A DNA stretch of 64,000 nt from SYAN01 sp964406345 (GCA_964406345.1 CAYORK010000001.1:99007-163006), one strand, 5' to 3'; counted from the first letter of the stretch, positions 48,145-56,359 are shown. Notes: generated by a model not told the origin, from the letters alone. A program made the numbers and translations.

Positions 48145-49470
48145 GTGATTCGGCGCCTCGATCTACGTGGGAAGTGCGAGAACCTCGATAAGAGTTCACT
48201 GCAACTCCTCGTTCCTCGCGCTGCGCTGTCGATCGATGCGGTGATGCCTGACGTCCTTGAGATCATCGACAAAGTCATCAAGGGTGACGAGGGATCGATA
48301 CTTGCGATTGGCGCTTCATTCGACGGCATCGCCCCAAAAGAAGTAAGAGTCCCCGAAGAGGTGATCGATCGATCTCTGCTTGAGTTGGATCCGAATGTAA
48401 AGGAAGCGCTGCTGCGTTCCATAGATCGCATCAAGAAAGTTCACCTGTCCCAACGCCGTGAAGACGAGACTATCAACGTGAGCGATGGCGCGACTGTCAC
48501 CGAGCGATGGATTCCAGTCGATCGGGTCGCTCTCTATGTACCGGGCGGACGTGCTGTTTACCCGAGTTCCGTGATGATGAATGTCATCCCAGCCCAAATT
48601 GCAAAGGTGCCCAGCATTGCCATCCTCTCGCCAGCCCAAGTCGAAAATGACGGTTGGCCACATCCGACAATCCTTGCCACTGCCGCACTTTTGGGAGTCA
48701 GAGAGGTGTATTCCTTGGGCGGTGCGGTTGCGATCGCTGCTGCGGCCTACGGTGTACGCGATCTCCGGGGAGAGTGGGCGATGGCGCCAGCGGATATGGT
48801 GACTGGACCGGGGAACATCTATGTAGCGGCCGCGAAGCGCGCGCTTCGAGGCAGGATCGGCATCGATTCCGAGGCAGGTCCGACCGAGATCGCCATCGTC
48901 GCGGACGAGAGTGCGCAAGCGCGAATCGTTGCGGCGGATCTCATCAGTCAGGCTGAACATGACACCATCGCAGCCGCGGTCTTGATCACGGACTCTGAGA
49001 AGTTGGCAGCAGAAGTCGAGGAAGAGTTGGTGCATCGCGTTGGATCGACTCGACATGGTGATCGAATCAGAGAAGCACTCGGTGGCACGCAATCGGCGAT
49101 AGTGCTGGTCGACTCGATTGCCGATGCGATCAAGGTCGCCAATCTCTACGCAGCGGAACATCTTGAGATACAGACCAGAGATGATGAGAGGTGGGCAAGT
49201 CAGATTCGAAATGCTGGCGCCGTGTTCTTGGGTCGATTCACGCCAGTCTCACTAGGGGATTATTCGGCTGGGTCGAATCACGTCCTGCCTACTGGTGGCT
49301 GTGCCTGCCATTCGAGCGGTCTCTCGGTACAGAGTTTCCTCCGCGGGCTCCATTTCATCCAATACGACAGGAGCGCACTTTCGGAGGTGGCTTCTACTGT
49401 CATCACACTCGCTGAGGCGGAGAACCTGCCTGCCCATGGTGAAGCGATCACGGTGAGATTCGATGACTGA
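48145..49470 (+). CDS. hisD: Histidinol dehydrogenase
   Basis: Zinc enzyme of 441 residues that oxidises L-histidinol to L-histidine in two NAD-dependent steps, the last reactions of the pathway. Blocks seen: WIPVDRVALYVPGGRAVYPS, GVREVYSLGGAVAIAAAAYG, VTGPGNIYVAAAKRALRG, IDSEAGPTEIAIVADES, LISQAEHDTIAAAVLITD (the Gln and His are zinc ligands) and NAGAVFLGRFTPVSLGDYSAGSNHVLPT in part, with GSNHVLPTGG near the end. The GTG at 48145 starts six bases after TAGACT. It is the first gene of hisD-C-B-H-A-F-I and overlaps hisC by 8 bp. Confidence 0.95.
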   Translation: MIRRLDLRGKCENLDKSSLQLLVPRAALSIDAVMPDVLEIIDKVIKGDEGSILAIGASFDGIAPKEVRVPEEVIDRSLLELDPNVKEALLRSIDRIKKVHLSQRREDETINVSDGATVTERWIPVDRVALYVPGGRAVYPSSVMMNVIPAQIAKVPSIAILSPAQVENDGWPHPTILATAALLGVREVYSLGGAVAIAAAAYGVRDLRGEWAMAPADMVTGPGNIYVAAAKRALRGRIGIDSEAGPTEIAIVADESAQARIVAADLISQAEHDTIAAAVLITDSEKLAAEVEEELVHRVGSTRHGDRIREALGGTQSAIVLVDSIADAIKVANLYAAEHLEIQTRDDERWASQIRNAGAVFLGRFTPVSLGDYSAGSNHVLPTGGCACHSSGLSVQSFLRGLHFIQYDRSALSEVASTVITLAEAENLPAHGEAITVRFDD

Positions 49471-50599
49471 GAAGTGGCCGGATTGGTTGCCCTTGCGTGA
49501 GAGCCTTCGCGAGAGGACTCCATATGGAGCCCCGCAGGTCGAAGCGAGCGCTCGTCTCAACACCAATGAGAATCCTTATCCGCTGCCGCAGCAAGTCGCC
49601 GACGCGATTGCATCTGCGATCTCGAAAACCCTCTCGGGCCTGAACCGATACCCAGATCGCGATGCGATCGAACTGCGCAGGTCTCTCGCTAGCTATGTCA
49701 ACGACCACCTGATCTCTGAGGCGTCAAAGGGAAAGCCGCGTTTTGATGAGAAGAACATCTGGCCCGCAAATGGAAGTAATGAGGTTCTGCAATCGATCCT
49801 CTTGGCTTTCGGAGAGAGCGTCGCTGGATTCGCACCCTCTTATTCCATGCATCCCATACTGACCGAAGCGGCTGGCAAGAGTTTCAAAGCAGTGCCTCTG
49901 AAAGCTGATTTCACCCCAGATATCGAAGTACTCAGAGGCTTCCTCACCGCTAAGAAACCGAGCATCTTCTTCGTCACCACACCGAACAACCCGACCGGGC
50001 GATCCATCTCACTGGAGCAAATCAGATTGATTGCTGACCTTGTCGCATCGCATGGAGGATTGTTGATTGTCGATGAAGCGTATGGGGAGTTCTCCGACCA
50101 AGAGAGTGCAGTCATGTTGATCGACGAGATGCCATCAGTGGTGGTCGTTCGCACCATGAGTAAGGCTTTCGCCTTTGCCGGAGCACGCCTCGGCTATGCC
50201 ATCGCACGGAGCGAAGTGATCGATGCTCTGCAGCTTGTTCGCCTGCCGTATCACTTGAGTGCTCTGACACAGAGCGCAGCCTTAGCGGCCATCGGAGAGA
50301 GCCAGTTACTCCTAGCTGAAGTGGCGGAGATCAAACGAAATCGTGGTCAACTCGCCGATGCATTAGAGGAGATGGGATTCACCGTGACGCCCAGTGATGC
50401 GAATTTCATACTCTTCGGTGGATTCGATTCTTTGGACGAGATCAGAGGTTGGAGTAGCGAGAGACTGTGGCAGGCGCTCTTGGGGCATGGCGTACTCGTC
50501 CGTGACGTCGGAATCCCTGGCACCTTACGAGTGACTGTTGGGACGAACGAAGAGAATTCGACCTTCCTCAATTCCCTTCGTCTTGTTATCGGCGCGTAG
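49463..50599 (+). CDS. hisC: Histidinol-phosphate aminotransferase
   Basis: PLP fold-type I aminotransferase of 378 residues converting imidazole-acetol phosphate and glutamate to histidinol phosphate. ARLNTNENPYPLP near the N-terminus is characteristic; ANGSNEVLQSILLAFG, FFVTTPNNPTGRSI and LLIVDEAYGEFSDQE form the active site, and the PLP-binding lysine lies in VVRTMSKAFAFAGARLGYAI. The C-terminal RVTVGTNEENSTFL is typical. The ATG at 49463 is inside hisD (8-bp overlap). A 119-bp gap with a short tandem repeat separates it from hisB. Confidence 0.94.
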   Translation: MTEKWPDWLPLRESLRERTPYGAPQVEASARLNTNENPYPLPQQVADAIASAISKTLSGLNRYPDRDAIELRRSLASYVNDHLISEASKGKPRFDEKNIWPANGSNEVLQSILLAFGESVAGFAPSYSMHPILTEAAGKSFKAVPLKADFTPDIEVLRGFLTAKKPSIFFVTTPNNPTGRSISLEQIRLIADLVASHGGLLIVDEAYGEFSDQESAVMLIDEMPSVVVVRTMSKAFAFAGARLGYAIARSEVIDALQLVRLPYHLSALTQSAALAAIGESQLLLAEVAEIKRNRGQLADALEEMGFTVTPSDANFILFGGFDSLDEIRGWSSERLWQALLGHGVLVRDVGIPGTLRVTVGTNEENSTFLNSLRLVIGA

Positions 50600-50665
50600 T
50601 AACCTTCGGCGAAGTGGTCCTTTGATCCAAAGCATTGAACCGTGATGCGGGGGAACGGATTCAGC

Positions 50666-50706
50666 GGAATTGACACAGGGGAATCGACGCAGGGAATCGA
50701 CGCAGG
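50666..50706 (+). repeat. 13-14 bp tandem repeat before hisB
   Basis: GGAATTGACACAGG, GGAATCGACGCAGG and GAATCGACGCAGG follow one another and run into the GAGGAG ribosome site of hisB. The last two copies share 13 identical bases; the first differs at two places. Confidence 0.8.
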
Positions 50707-50718
50707 GAAAGAGGAGCG

Positions 50719-51303
50719 ATGAGAACTTCTAAAGTGGAGAGAAGTACCAAGGAATCCTCAGTTTCGATCTCACTCAATCTTGATGGAAGCGGCGCGATAG
50801 ACGTCTCTACAGGCGTCCCGTTCTATGACCATATGCTCTCTCAATTAGGCAAACATGCCGGATTCGATCTATCGGTCAAGACCGAGGGTGATGTCGATGT
50901 CGATTCACACCATACGGTCGAAGACACCTCACTCGCCTTCGGAGAAGCTCTTCGTACGGCTCTAGGAGATAAGAGCGGAATCCGAAGATTCGGAGACGCT
51001 CTGGTCCCGCTTGATGAGGTCCTGGTTCAGGCAGCCGTCGACCTCTCAGGTCGTCCTTATCTCGTACACCGACAACCCGAGATCGTTGAATTGATTGGTA
51101 CCTTCGACACCACTTTGGGTAAGCACATCTGGGAGTCGATTGTCGCTGAGGCGCGCATCGCACTTCACATTCGAGTCCTAGAAGGGCGAAACGCACACCA
51201 TGTCTTTGAAGCTCAATTCAAAGCAGTGGCACGCGCACTTCGTGATGCGGTCGCACTCGATGGTCGCGTGAGCGGAATTCCTTCGACCAAGGGTTCTCTC
51301 TAG
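50719..51303 (+). CDS. hisB: Imidazoleglycerol-phosphate dehydratase
   Basis: Manganese enzyme of 194 residues, the stand-alone dehydratase form without the phosphatase domain of enterobacteria. It converts imidazole-glycerol phosphate to imidazole-acetol phosphate. The duplicated metal motif appears as DVDSHHTVEDTSLAFGEAL and EGRNAHHVFEAQFKAVARAL; TGVPFYDHMLSQLGKHAGFDL and DLSGRPYLVH match the family. The ATG at 50719 has a strong GAGGAG site. The gene starts a tightly packed group: hisH follows after 2 bp. Histidinol-phosphate phosphatase must be encoded elsewhere. Confidence 0.95.
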   Translation: MRTSKVERSTKESSVSISLNLDGSGAIDVSTGVPFYDHMLSQLGKHAGFDLSVKTEGDVDVDSHHTVEDTSLAFGEALRTALGDKSGIRRFGDALVPLDEVLVQAAVDLSGRPYLVHRQPEIVELIGTFDTTLGKHIWESIVAEARIALHIRVLEGRNAHHVFEAQFKAVARALRDAVALDGRVSGIPSTKGSL

Positions 51304-51305
51304 GC

Positions 51306-51935
51306 GTGAGCGCCCGCCCGAAGATTGCATTGCTCGATTACGGGACAGGGAACATTCGCTCGGCAGAGCGAGCACTCTCGAAATCTGGTGGCGATGTCAC
51401 GATCACGAGTGACTTCCATGTCGCGTTCGAAGCGGATGGTCTGGTCGTCCCTGGTGTTGGTGCCTTCGGACAGTGCATGAGTGGTCTGCGGGCGATACGT
51501 GGTGATGAGGTGATTACGGAACGGCTTAGGCAGGAACGCCCAACTCTGGGAGTTTGTGTTGGGCTACAAGTGCTCTTTGCATCCAGCAGTGAGAGCGAGG
51601 GTGTCACTGGCGTCTCTGTCTTCGACGAGAGAGTCGAGAGATTGCCAGCTGCGATCCTGCCCCACATGGGTTGGAACCTTGTCGATCCGCCTTCGGGATC
51701 ACTTCTCTTCGATGGCGTTGAGAGAGAACGCTTCTATTTCGTTCACTCATATGCGAGAGTGCAACAAGGTGCTGAGGCGGAGTCACCGATTTACTCGCCT
51801 TCGTGGAGCAAGCATGGCGCACGGTTCCTTGCCGCTTTGGAATTCGGATCCTTGGCTGCTACGCAGTTCCATCCGGAGAAGAGTGGAGATGCTGGCCTCC
51901 ATCTCTTGGAGAATTGGATCACGAGCCTCTCATGA
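51306..51935 (+). CDS. hisH: Imidazole glycerol phosphate synthase glutaminase subunit HisH
   Basis: Class I glutamine amidotransferase of 209 residues that feeds ammonia through a tunnel into HisF. LLDYGTGNIRSAERAL opens the protein; the nucleophile Cys lies in PTLGVCVGLQVLF, the His-Glu pair in ATQFHPEKSGDAGLHLLENW; LPHMGWNLVD and FYFVHSYA are typical HisH blocks. The start is GTG at 51306, two bases after hisB. It overlaps hisA by 4 bp. The nucleophile motif reads GVCVGLQ rather than the common GICLGMQ, a conservative variation. Confidence 0.94.
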   Translation: MSARPKIALLDYGTGNIRSAERALSKSGGDVTITSDFHVAFEADGLVVPGVGAFGQCMSGLRAIRGDEVITERLRQERPTLGVCVGLQVLFASSSESEGVTGVSVFDERVERLPAAILPHMGWNLVDPPSGSLLFDGVERERFYFVHSYARVQQGAEAESPIYSPSWSKHGARFLAALEFGSLAATQFHPEKSGDAGLHLLENWITSLS

Positions 51936-52690
51936 GAGATTTGTCGGAGCAGATGAACGCACACCCACCCCTGACCATCATTCCTGCGATTGATATCAAG
52001 GCAGGCAAAGCCGTTCGACTCCATCAGGGCAAGGCATCACACGTGACCGATTACGGCGATCCAGTTGAGCGCGCATATGAATTCGAACGCACTGGTGCGC
52101 GATGGCTCCATGTCGTCGATCTCGACGCTGCCTTTGGGGATGGAGACAATCGCGGTGTAGTCGAGTCGATAGTCGCCAACGTCGATATCTCCGTGGAAGT
52201 CTCGGGCGGACTTCGAGATTCCGATGCGGTGGCACGAGCGCTCGAGACAGGAGCACATCGTGTGACCCTCGGGACCGCTGCAGTTGAGGATCCTCTCTGG
52301 GCAGCAAAGATGATCGCCGAGTACGGCTCTCGGATCGTCATTGGTCTTGATGTTCGCGATGGGCTAGTTGCGACTCACGGTTGGACCAAGAGTGCTGGAG
52401 CGATGGTGGATTTGATCCGTCGCTTCGATGCTGTTGGGTGTGGGACGTATATGGTCACCGACATTTCCAAGGACGGCACTCTCTCTGGGCCGAACCTAGA
52501 CCTCTTACGAGAGAGTGCGGCTTTGACCTCAGGATCGATCATCGCCTCAGGTGGAGTCTCATCCCTCGATGACATCGCATCACTACGCGAATTGGTTCCT
52601 ATCGGAGTCGAAGCAGTGATCATCGGCAAAGCCTTCTACGAGGGGTACTTCACCGTGGCAGAGGCATGTGAAGTGGCAGAGCGCTCATGA
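51932..52690 (+). CDS. hisA: ProFAR isomerase HisA/PriA
   Basis: TIM barrel of 252 residues that isomerises ProFAR in histidine synthesis. In many actinobacteria this enzyme (PriA) also serves as TrpF. Seen: IIPAIDIKAGKAVRLHQGKA (general acid/base Asp and phosphate contacts), VDLDAAFGDGDNR, VEVSGGLRDSD, GLDVRDG, VTDISKDGTLSGPNLDLL and IASGGVSSLDD. The loop that in dual-function PriA carries Arg-Gly-Trp reads THGWT here, so His replaces Arg, and trp genes are absent nearby. ATG at 51932 overlaps hisH by 4 bp; ATG at 51953, right after GGAG, is the alternative. hisF overlaps its stop. Confidence 0.9.
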   Translation: MRDLSEQMNAHPPLTIIPAIDIKAGKAVRLHQGKASHVTDYGDPVERAYEFERTGARWLHVVDLDAAFGDGDNRGVVESIVANVDISVEVSGGLRDSDAVARALETGAHRVTLGTAAVEDPLWAAKMIAEYGSRIVIGLDVRDGLVATHGWTKSAGAMVDLIRRFDAVGCGTYMVTDISKDGTLSGPNLDLLRESAALTSGSIIASGGVSSLDDIASLRELVPIGVEAVIIGKAFYEGYFTVAEACEVAERS

Positions 52691-53514
52691 TCGAGGCTCC
52701 AATAACTGACTCAGATGCTGGTAAAGCAACGAGTGTCGCTATCCGCGTGATTCCGTGCCTCGATGTCAAAGAAGGACGTGTCGTCAAAGGAACCCACTTC
52801 ACCGACCTTCAGGATGCTGGAGATCCGGTAGAACTCGCGGCGCGATACGGCTCGGAGGGTGCTGATGAATTGACGTTCCTTGACATCTCAGCGAGTGAAG
52901 AAGGAAGAGCCACGCTGCTCGAGATGGTCAAGAAGTGTGCAGAGCAGCTCTTCATCCCACTTACCGTTGGGGGAGGCGTCAGATCGCGGGAAGATGTCGA
53001 TCGACTCTTGCGCGCCGGAGCAGACAAGGTCTCCATCAATACAGCAGCCATACTCAGACCGGAGTTGATCGATGAGATCGCATCTACATTCGGGTCCCAA
53101 GTGCTCGTGGTTTCGGTCGATGCCAGACGCGAAAGAAGTCAGCAGAATGGATTTGAGGTTACGACACATGGTGGAAAGAAGAGCGCTGGACGCGATGCAC
53201 TGAATTGGGCTCGCGAGGCAAGTGAACGTGGTGCTGGTGAAGTCTTACTCAACTCGATGGATGCAGATGGCACGCGCGATGGTTTTGATCTGGAGATGAT
53301 CTCCGAGTTCCGAAAATCATTATCGATACCAATCATCGCTAGTGGAGGAGCAGGAAGAAGTGAAGACTTCCCAAGGGCGGTTGCAGCGGGAGCAGACGCC
53401 GTGCTTGCAGCAAGCGTGTTCCACTTCGGTGCGGTGTCGATCGAATCTGCGAAGGCATCGATCGCTGCGGCAGGCCACATCGTTCGAAGCGTCGGCTCTC
53501 GAAGAGAAAAGTGA
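52687..53514 (+). CDS. hisF: Imidazole glycerol phosphate synthase cyclase subunit HisF
   Basis: TIM-barrel synthase of 275 residues that uses HisH-derived ammonia to form imidazole-glycerol phosphate and AICAR. The catalytic Asp residues lie in RVIPCLDVKEGRVVKGTHF and VLVVSVDARRE; LTVGGGVRSREDVDRLLRAGADKVSINTAA is the phosphate-binding region (PLTVGGGVR, GADKVSINTAA), and LLNSMDADGTRDGFDLE and PIIASGGAGRSEDF are typical. The N-terminus has about 18 extra residues before the usual start, and the ATG at 52687 overlaps hisA (ATGA). The stop lies within a 10-bp tandem repeat. Confidence 0.95.
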   Translation: MIEAPITDSDAGKATSVAIRVIPCLDVKEGRVVKGTHFTDLQDAGDPVELAARYGSEGADELTFLDISASEEGRATLLEMVKKCAEQLFIPLTVGGGVRSREDVDRLLRAGADKVSINTAAILRPELIDEIASTFGSQVLVVSVDARRERSQQNGFEVTTHGGKKSAGRDALNWAREASERGAGEVLLNSMDADGTRDGFDLEMISEFRKSLSIPIIASGGAGRSEDFPRAVAAGADAVLAASVFHFGAVSIESAKASIAAAGHIVRSVGSRREK

Positions 53515-53536
53515 CCAGAAGTGACCAGAAGTGAAG
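53511..53536 (+). repeat. 10-bp tandem repeat at the hisF end
   Basis: GTGACCAGAA occurs at 53511-53520 and 53521-53530, followed by partial GTGAAG. The hisF stop codon is inside the first copy. Confidence 0.75.
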
Positions 53537-53568
53537 AGATTTGAAGCGAAGATAAAGGGAGAGTGGGC

Positions 53569-53919
53569 ATGAGCGAATTAGTCGTGAACCAGAACGCATT
53601 CGAGGAGATAAAGGCTGCCTTCGCAGACGAAGAGGCCCTTCTACCCGTCATCGTGCAGGATGAGGAGAGTAGAGAGGTCCTCATGCTGGCTTATCTCAAT
53701 CGCAAAGCTCTGGAACTATCCATCTCAAGCGGCAGGGGTACTTACTTCAGCCGTAGCCGTAGCGAGATCTGGGTCAAGGGCGAGAGTTCCGGAAACCGTC
53801 AATGGTTGCGCGGCATCTCCTTTGATTGCGATAGTGATGCAATTCTCTTCCTAGTCCGACAAGAGGGGCCTGCCTGTCATACGGGAGAGATGAGTTGTTT
53901 TCATCACAGAGTCAGTTAG
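53569..53919 (+). CDS. hisI: Phosphoribosyl-AMP cyclohydrolase
   Basis: Zinc/magnesium enzyme of 116 residues, single domain without the HisE pyrophosphohydrolase. It opens the purine ring of PR-AMP in the third step of histidine synthesis. LLPVIVQDEESREVLMLAYLN, TYFSRSRSEIWVKGESSGN and the metal-binding FDCDSDAILFLV with GPACHTGEMSCF are complete. The ATG at 53569 is chosen with GGGAG upstream; a GTG two codons earlier is possible. It ends the his cluster: an inverted repeat follows at 53921, and the trpE-trpC-trpB-trpA block that often follows in actinobacteria is not here. Confidence 0.94.
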   Translation: MSELVVNQNAFEEIKAAFADEEALLPVIVQDEESREVLMLAYLNRKALELSISSGRGTYFSRSRSEIWVKGESSGNRQWLRGISFDCDSDAILFLVRQEGPACHTGEMSCFHHRVS

Positions 53920-53920
53920 C

Positions 53921-53955
53921 GGGAGCGTGAAGTCGCATCCTTAAGTGACGCTCCC
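53921..53955 (+). terminator. Inverted repeat after hisI, possible terminator or operator
   Basis: GGGAGCGT (53921-53928) and ACGCTCCC (53948-53955) pair perfectly with a 19-base loop. It begins one base after the hisI stop codon and abuts TATACT at 53956, the proposed -10 of the next gene. No T-run follows, so termination is uncertain; an operator or read-through control element is equally possible. Confidence 0.45.
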
Positions 53956-53967
53956 TATACTTTCACC
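53956..53967 (+). promoter_or_regulatory. Candidate leaderless -10 for the DsbA-like gene
   Basis: TATACT (53956-53961) plus TTCACC plus ATG. Near-consensus -10, six-base spacing, no ribosome site. Directly follows the right arm of the inverted repeat. Confidence 0.6.
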
Positions 53968-54723
53968 ATGCCAAAGACACCCCGTGAAAATCCCCGTGCA
54001 GCTCGACGTCATGATTCCCGTAAGGCGGAGGGTGACAAAGTCACTCGCTGGATCGTCATCAGCATGGTCGCGCTCGTCGTAGTCACCGCTGGTGTCGTCA
54101 GCCTCTTCTCGCAGAATGCGGAAACCGACGAGAACCTATCCGCACTCGACAACTTCCCGGTCTCGGCACCGCTCGAGTCAGTGATCTCTGACGCTGATGA
54201 CAAGGCGATCGTCTTCAATCAAGGTGCCCCGCTGAAGCTCTCTATCTGGGAAGACTTCCAGTGCCCCGTCTGTCAGCAATTCGAAGCGGCAATGGGCGGG
54301 TACATCGACGAGTTGGTCAAGAGCGGTGAGGCAGAGGTCGCGTTCCACACGGCTTCATTCTTGGGACCTGAATCGCGGCGTGCCGCCAACGCAGGTTTCT
54401 GCGCAGCTGATGAAGGAAAGTTCCTCGATTTCCACAAGGCGATGTATGTCATCCAATCTCCGGTCGAGAACTCTGGATTCTGGAATCCTGACAATCTCGT
54501 ACGAATTGGTGAGAAGGTCGGCATCACTTCGGAGTCATTCGCAACATGTGTCCGTGAGGATGCAAAGCGAGACCTCGTCGATACCGTTGCTGAATCCATG
54601 AGCAAGTATGGCGTCGAAGGCACTCCAACTGTCTTCATCAATGGTAAAGAGTGGAAGCGTCAGTCACCGAGTTTTGATCTTGCGGAGTTCAAGAGCGCTG
54701 TCGAAGCAGCGAAGACAGAGTAG
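53968..54723 (+). CDS. Membrane-anchored DsbA-like thiol-disulfide protein
   Basis: Protein of 251 residues: a basic cytoplasmic start, one membrane helix (about 27-47), then an extracytoplasmic DsbA/thioredoxin-like domain. The redox motif is CPVC (99-102) in SIWEDFQCPVCQQFEA, and the cis-proline loop is EGTPTVFINGKEW. An inserted helical region carries further Cys in NAGFCAADEGKF and FATCVRED, which may form a second disulfide. Probable role is disulfide formation or maintenance in exported proteins, in the actinobacterial DsbA/MtbDsbA style. It stands before lgt, the usual order in actinobacteria. The ATG at 53968 follows TATACT by six bases with no ribosome site. Confidence 0.87.
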   Translation: MPKTPRENPRAARRHDSRKAEGDKVTRWIVISMVALVVVTAGVVSLFSQNAETDENLSALDNFPVSAPLESVISDADDKAIVFNQGAPLKLSIWEDFQCPVCQQFEAAMGGYIDELVKSGEAEVAFHTASFLGPESRRAANAGFCAADEGKFLDFHKAMYVIQSPVENSGFWNPDNLVRIGEKVGITSESFATCVREDAKRDLVDTVAESMSKYGVEGTPTVFINGKEWKRQSPSFDLAEFKSAVEAAKTE

Positions 54724-54732
54724 GTAGTTGAG

Positions 54733-55557
54733 GTGGCGTTCCCACTCTCACTACCTTCGCCAGATTCTTATCTCCTCGAACTCGGACCCATCTCGGTCCG
54801 CTATTACGCGATTTTCATCATCCTCGGAGTCATCGTCGCGGTCATGATTGGTAGTCGCCGCGCGCAAGCGATGGGGGCGCCGAAGTCGCTCGTCAGTGAT
54901 GTCGCAGTTCTGGCCGTTCCTTCTGGAGTCATTGGTGGACGTGTCTATCACGTGATCACAAGCCCTGATGAGTACTTCGGAAGTGAAGGGGATCCAATCT
55001 CTGCGCTCTACATCTGGGAGGGTGGACTAGGAATCTGGGGAGCGATCAGTCTTGGCGGAATCGGGGCATGGGTTGCCTTCCGTTACCTCAAGCGCCGCGG
55101 TGAAGTTGGGATCTCGTTCGCGCAATTCGCAGATGCGATCGCACCAGGCATCCTTCTCGCGCAGGCGATAGGACGCTTTGGCAATTGGTTCAATCAAGAG
55201 CTCTTCGGTAGACCAACAGATCTGCCCTGGGCGCTCGAGATCGACGCACGTTACCGTCCTTCCGGGTACAGCCAGTTCGAGACTTTTCACCCCACGTTTC
55301 TCTATGAGGCGGCGTGGAGCGCTCTGGTCGCTCTCTTGTTGATTCGCCTCACCTCCAAGCTCTCTTCGAATCCAGGAAGAGTCTTCGCGCTCTATGTGGC
55401 GCTCTATTCCTTCGGTCGTCTCCTAATCGAGCAGCTTCGCATCGATGAGGCAAATGTGATCCTTGGATTCCGACTCAATACTTGGACTGCGGTATTGGCC
55501 ATCGTGCTAGCGTTACTTGTCTTCCGCAATCTCAAGGAAAAGGAAGAGACCAAGTAA
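54733..55557 (+). CDS. lgt: Prolipoprotein diacylglyceryl transferase
   Basis: Membrane enzyme of 274 residues with seven helices that attaches diacylglycerol to the lipobox Cys of prolipoproteins, before LspA. Conserved features: ISVRYYAIFIILGV near the start, GGRVYHVITSP, IWEGGLGIWGA and the Lgt signature GRFGNWFNQELFGRPTDLPW; FHPTFLYEAAW contains the conserved HPxxLYE. The start is GTG at 54733, 9 bp after the DsbA-like gene. The usual long C-terminal extension of many actinobacterial Lgt proteins is absent. The VIT-family gene follows after 2 bp. Confidence 0.94.
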   Translation: MAFPLSLPSPDSYLLELGPISVRYYAIFIILGVIVAVMIGSRRAQAMGAPKSLVSDVAVLAVPSGVIGGRVYHVITSPDEYFGSEGDPISALYIWEGGLGIWGAISLGGIGAWVAFRYLKRRGEVGISFAQFADAIAPGILLAQAIGRFGNWFNQELFGRPTDLPWALEIDARYRPSGYSQFETFHPTFLYEAAWSALVALLLIRLTSKLSSNPGRVFALYVALYSFGRLLIEQLRIDEANVILGFRLNTWTAVLAIVLALLVFRNLKEKEETK

Positions 55558-55559
55558 TC

Positions 55560-56267
55560 ATGCCTATCGAAGATGTCCAAAAGCGGAATGAGAACCACCG
55601 CACCCATCGTTCTGGCTGGCTGCGCGCGGCAGTCCTTGGTGCAAATGACGGACTGGTATCGATATCGGCATTGATGATCGGTGTCGCTTCCGCTGGAGCG
55701 AATGATGCGGTCTTTGCTGCGGGTATCGCGGGCATCGCCGCTGGCGCGATGTCTATGGCGGTGGGCGAGTACGTCTCGGTCCGCTCGCAGAACGACATCG
55801 AGGAAGCGGATCGGAGACTCGAGCAAGAACACCTCGACGAAGATCCGGAAGGCGAACTTGAAGAGTTGACTTTGATCTACATGGAACGTGGCCTCTCACG
55901 TAAACTCGCAGAGCAAGTGGCTAGCGAGTTGCATGCGAAGGATCCACTCAAGGCACACCTTAGGGATGAGTTAGGGCAATTCCATCTGACCCGTGCCAGA
56001 CCATTCCAGGCAGCCTTGGCATCTGCCCTGAGTTTCGTCGCTGGTGGCGTGATCCCCATCTTCGGCGCACTTGCTCCCACTCTTGGTGGAAAGGTCTTTA
56101 CGATCGTGGCCATCACCGTCGTGGGGCTGATCCTTGCTGGAATCTTCAGCGGAATCAGTGCTGGATCCTCGATTACTCGCTCTGTAGTGCGTATCGTCTT
56201 CGGTGGCTCACTTGGCATGCTGATCACGGCCGGAATCGGCCATCTCTTTCAAATCTCTGGCGTCTAG
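55560..56267 (+). CDS. VIT1/CCC1 family iron or manganese transporter
   Basis: Membrane protein of 235 residues with five helices in the pattern 2+3. The N-terminal LRAAVLGANDGLVSISALMIG and the loop GAMSMAVGEYVSVRSQNDIEEAD are the family signature. A charged Glu-rich cytoplasmic segment (about 75-140) of the kind that binds Fe2+ in VIT1 is present, but it is short. It exports Fe2+ or Mn2+ or handles related divalent metals. The ATG at 55560 lies 2 bp after lgt with AAGGAAG upstream. In actinobacteria a VIT gene between lgt and gltB is common. Confidence 0.88.
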   Translation: MPIEDVQKRNENHRTHRSGWLRAAVLGANDGLVSISALMIGVASAGANDAVFAAGIAGIAAGAMSMAVGEYVSVRSQNDIEEADRRLEQEHLDEDPEGELEELTLIYMERGLSRKLAEQVASELHAKDPLKAHLRDELGQFHLTRARPFQAALASALSFVAGGVIPIFGALAPTLGGKVFTIVAITVVGLILAGIFSGISAGSSITRSVVRIVFGGSLGMLITAGIGHLFQISGV

Positions 56268-56304
56268 GTCATATCGACGTTCGGAATCAGAACATTCCTG
56301 CCTA

Positions 56305-56359
56305 ACAGATAAGCCTGACACATCAGGTGGGGCGGGCGTAGACTTCAGTCCTCTACCGG
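56305..56359. repeat. Left copy of a 55-bp exact direct repeat flanking assembly gap 1
   Basis: The 55 bases before the N run are identical to the 55 bases after it (56460-56514). A repeat ending exactly at both gap edges suggests two contigs that overlap by one assembly k-mer and were joined without merging. The true sequence probably holds a single copy with no gap. Confidence 0.85.
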
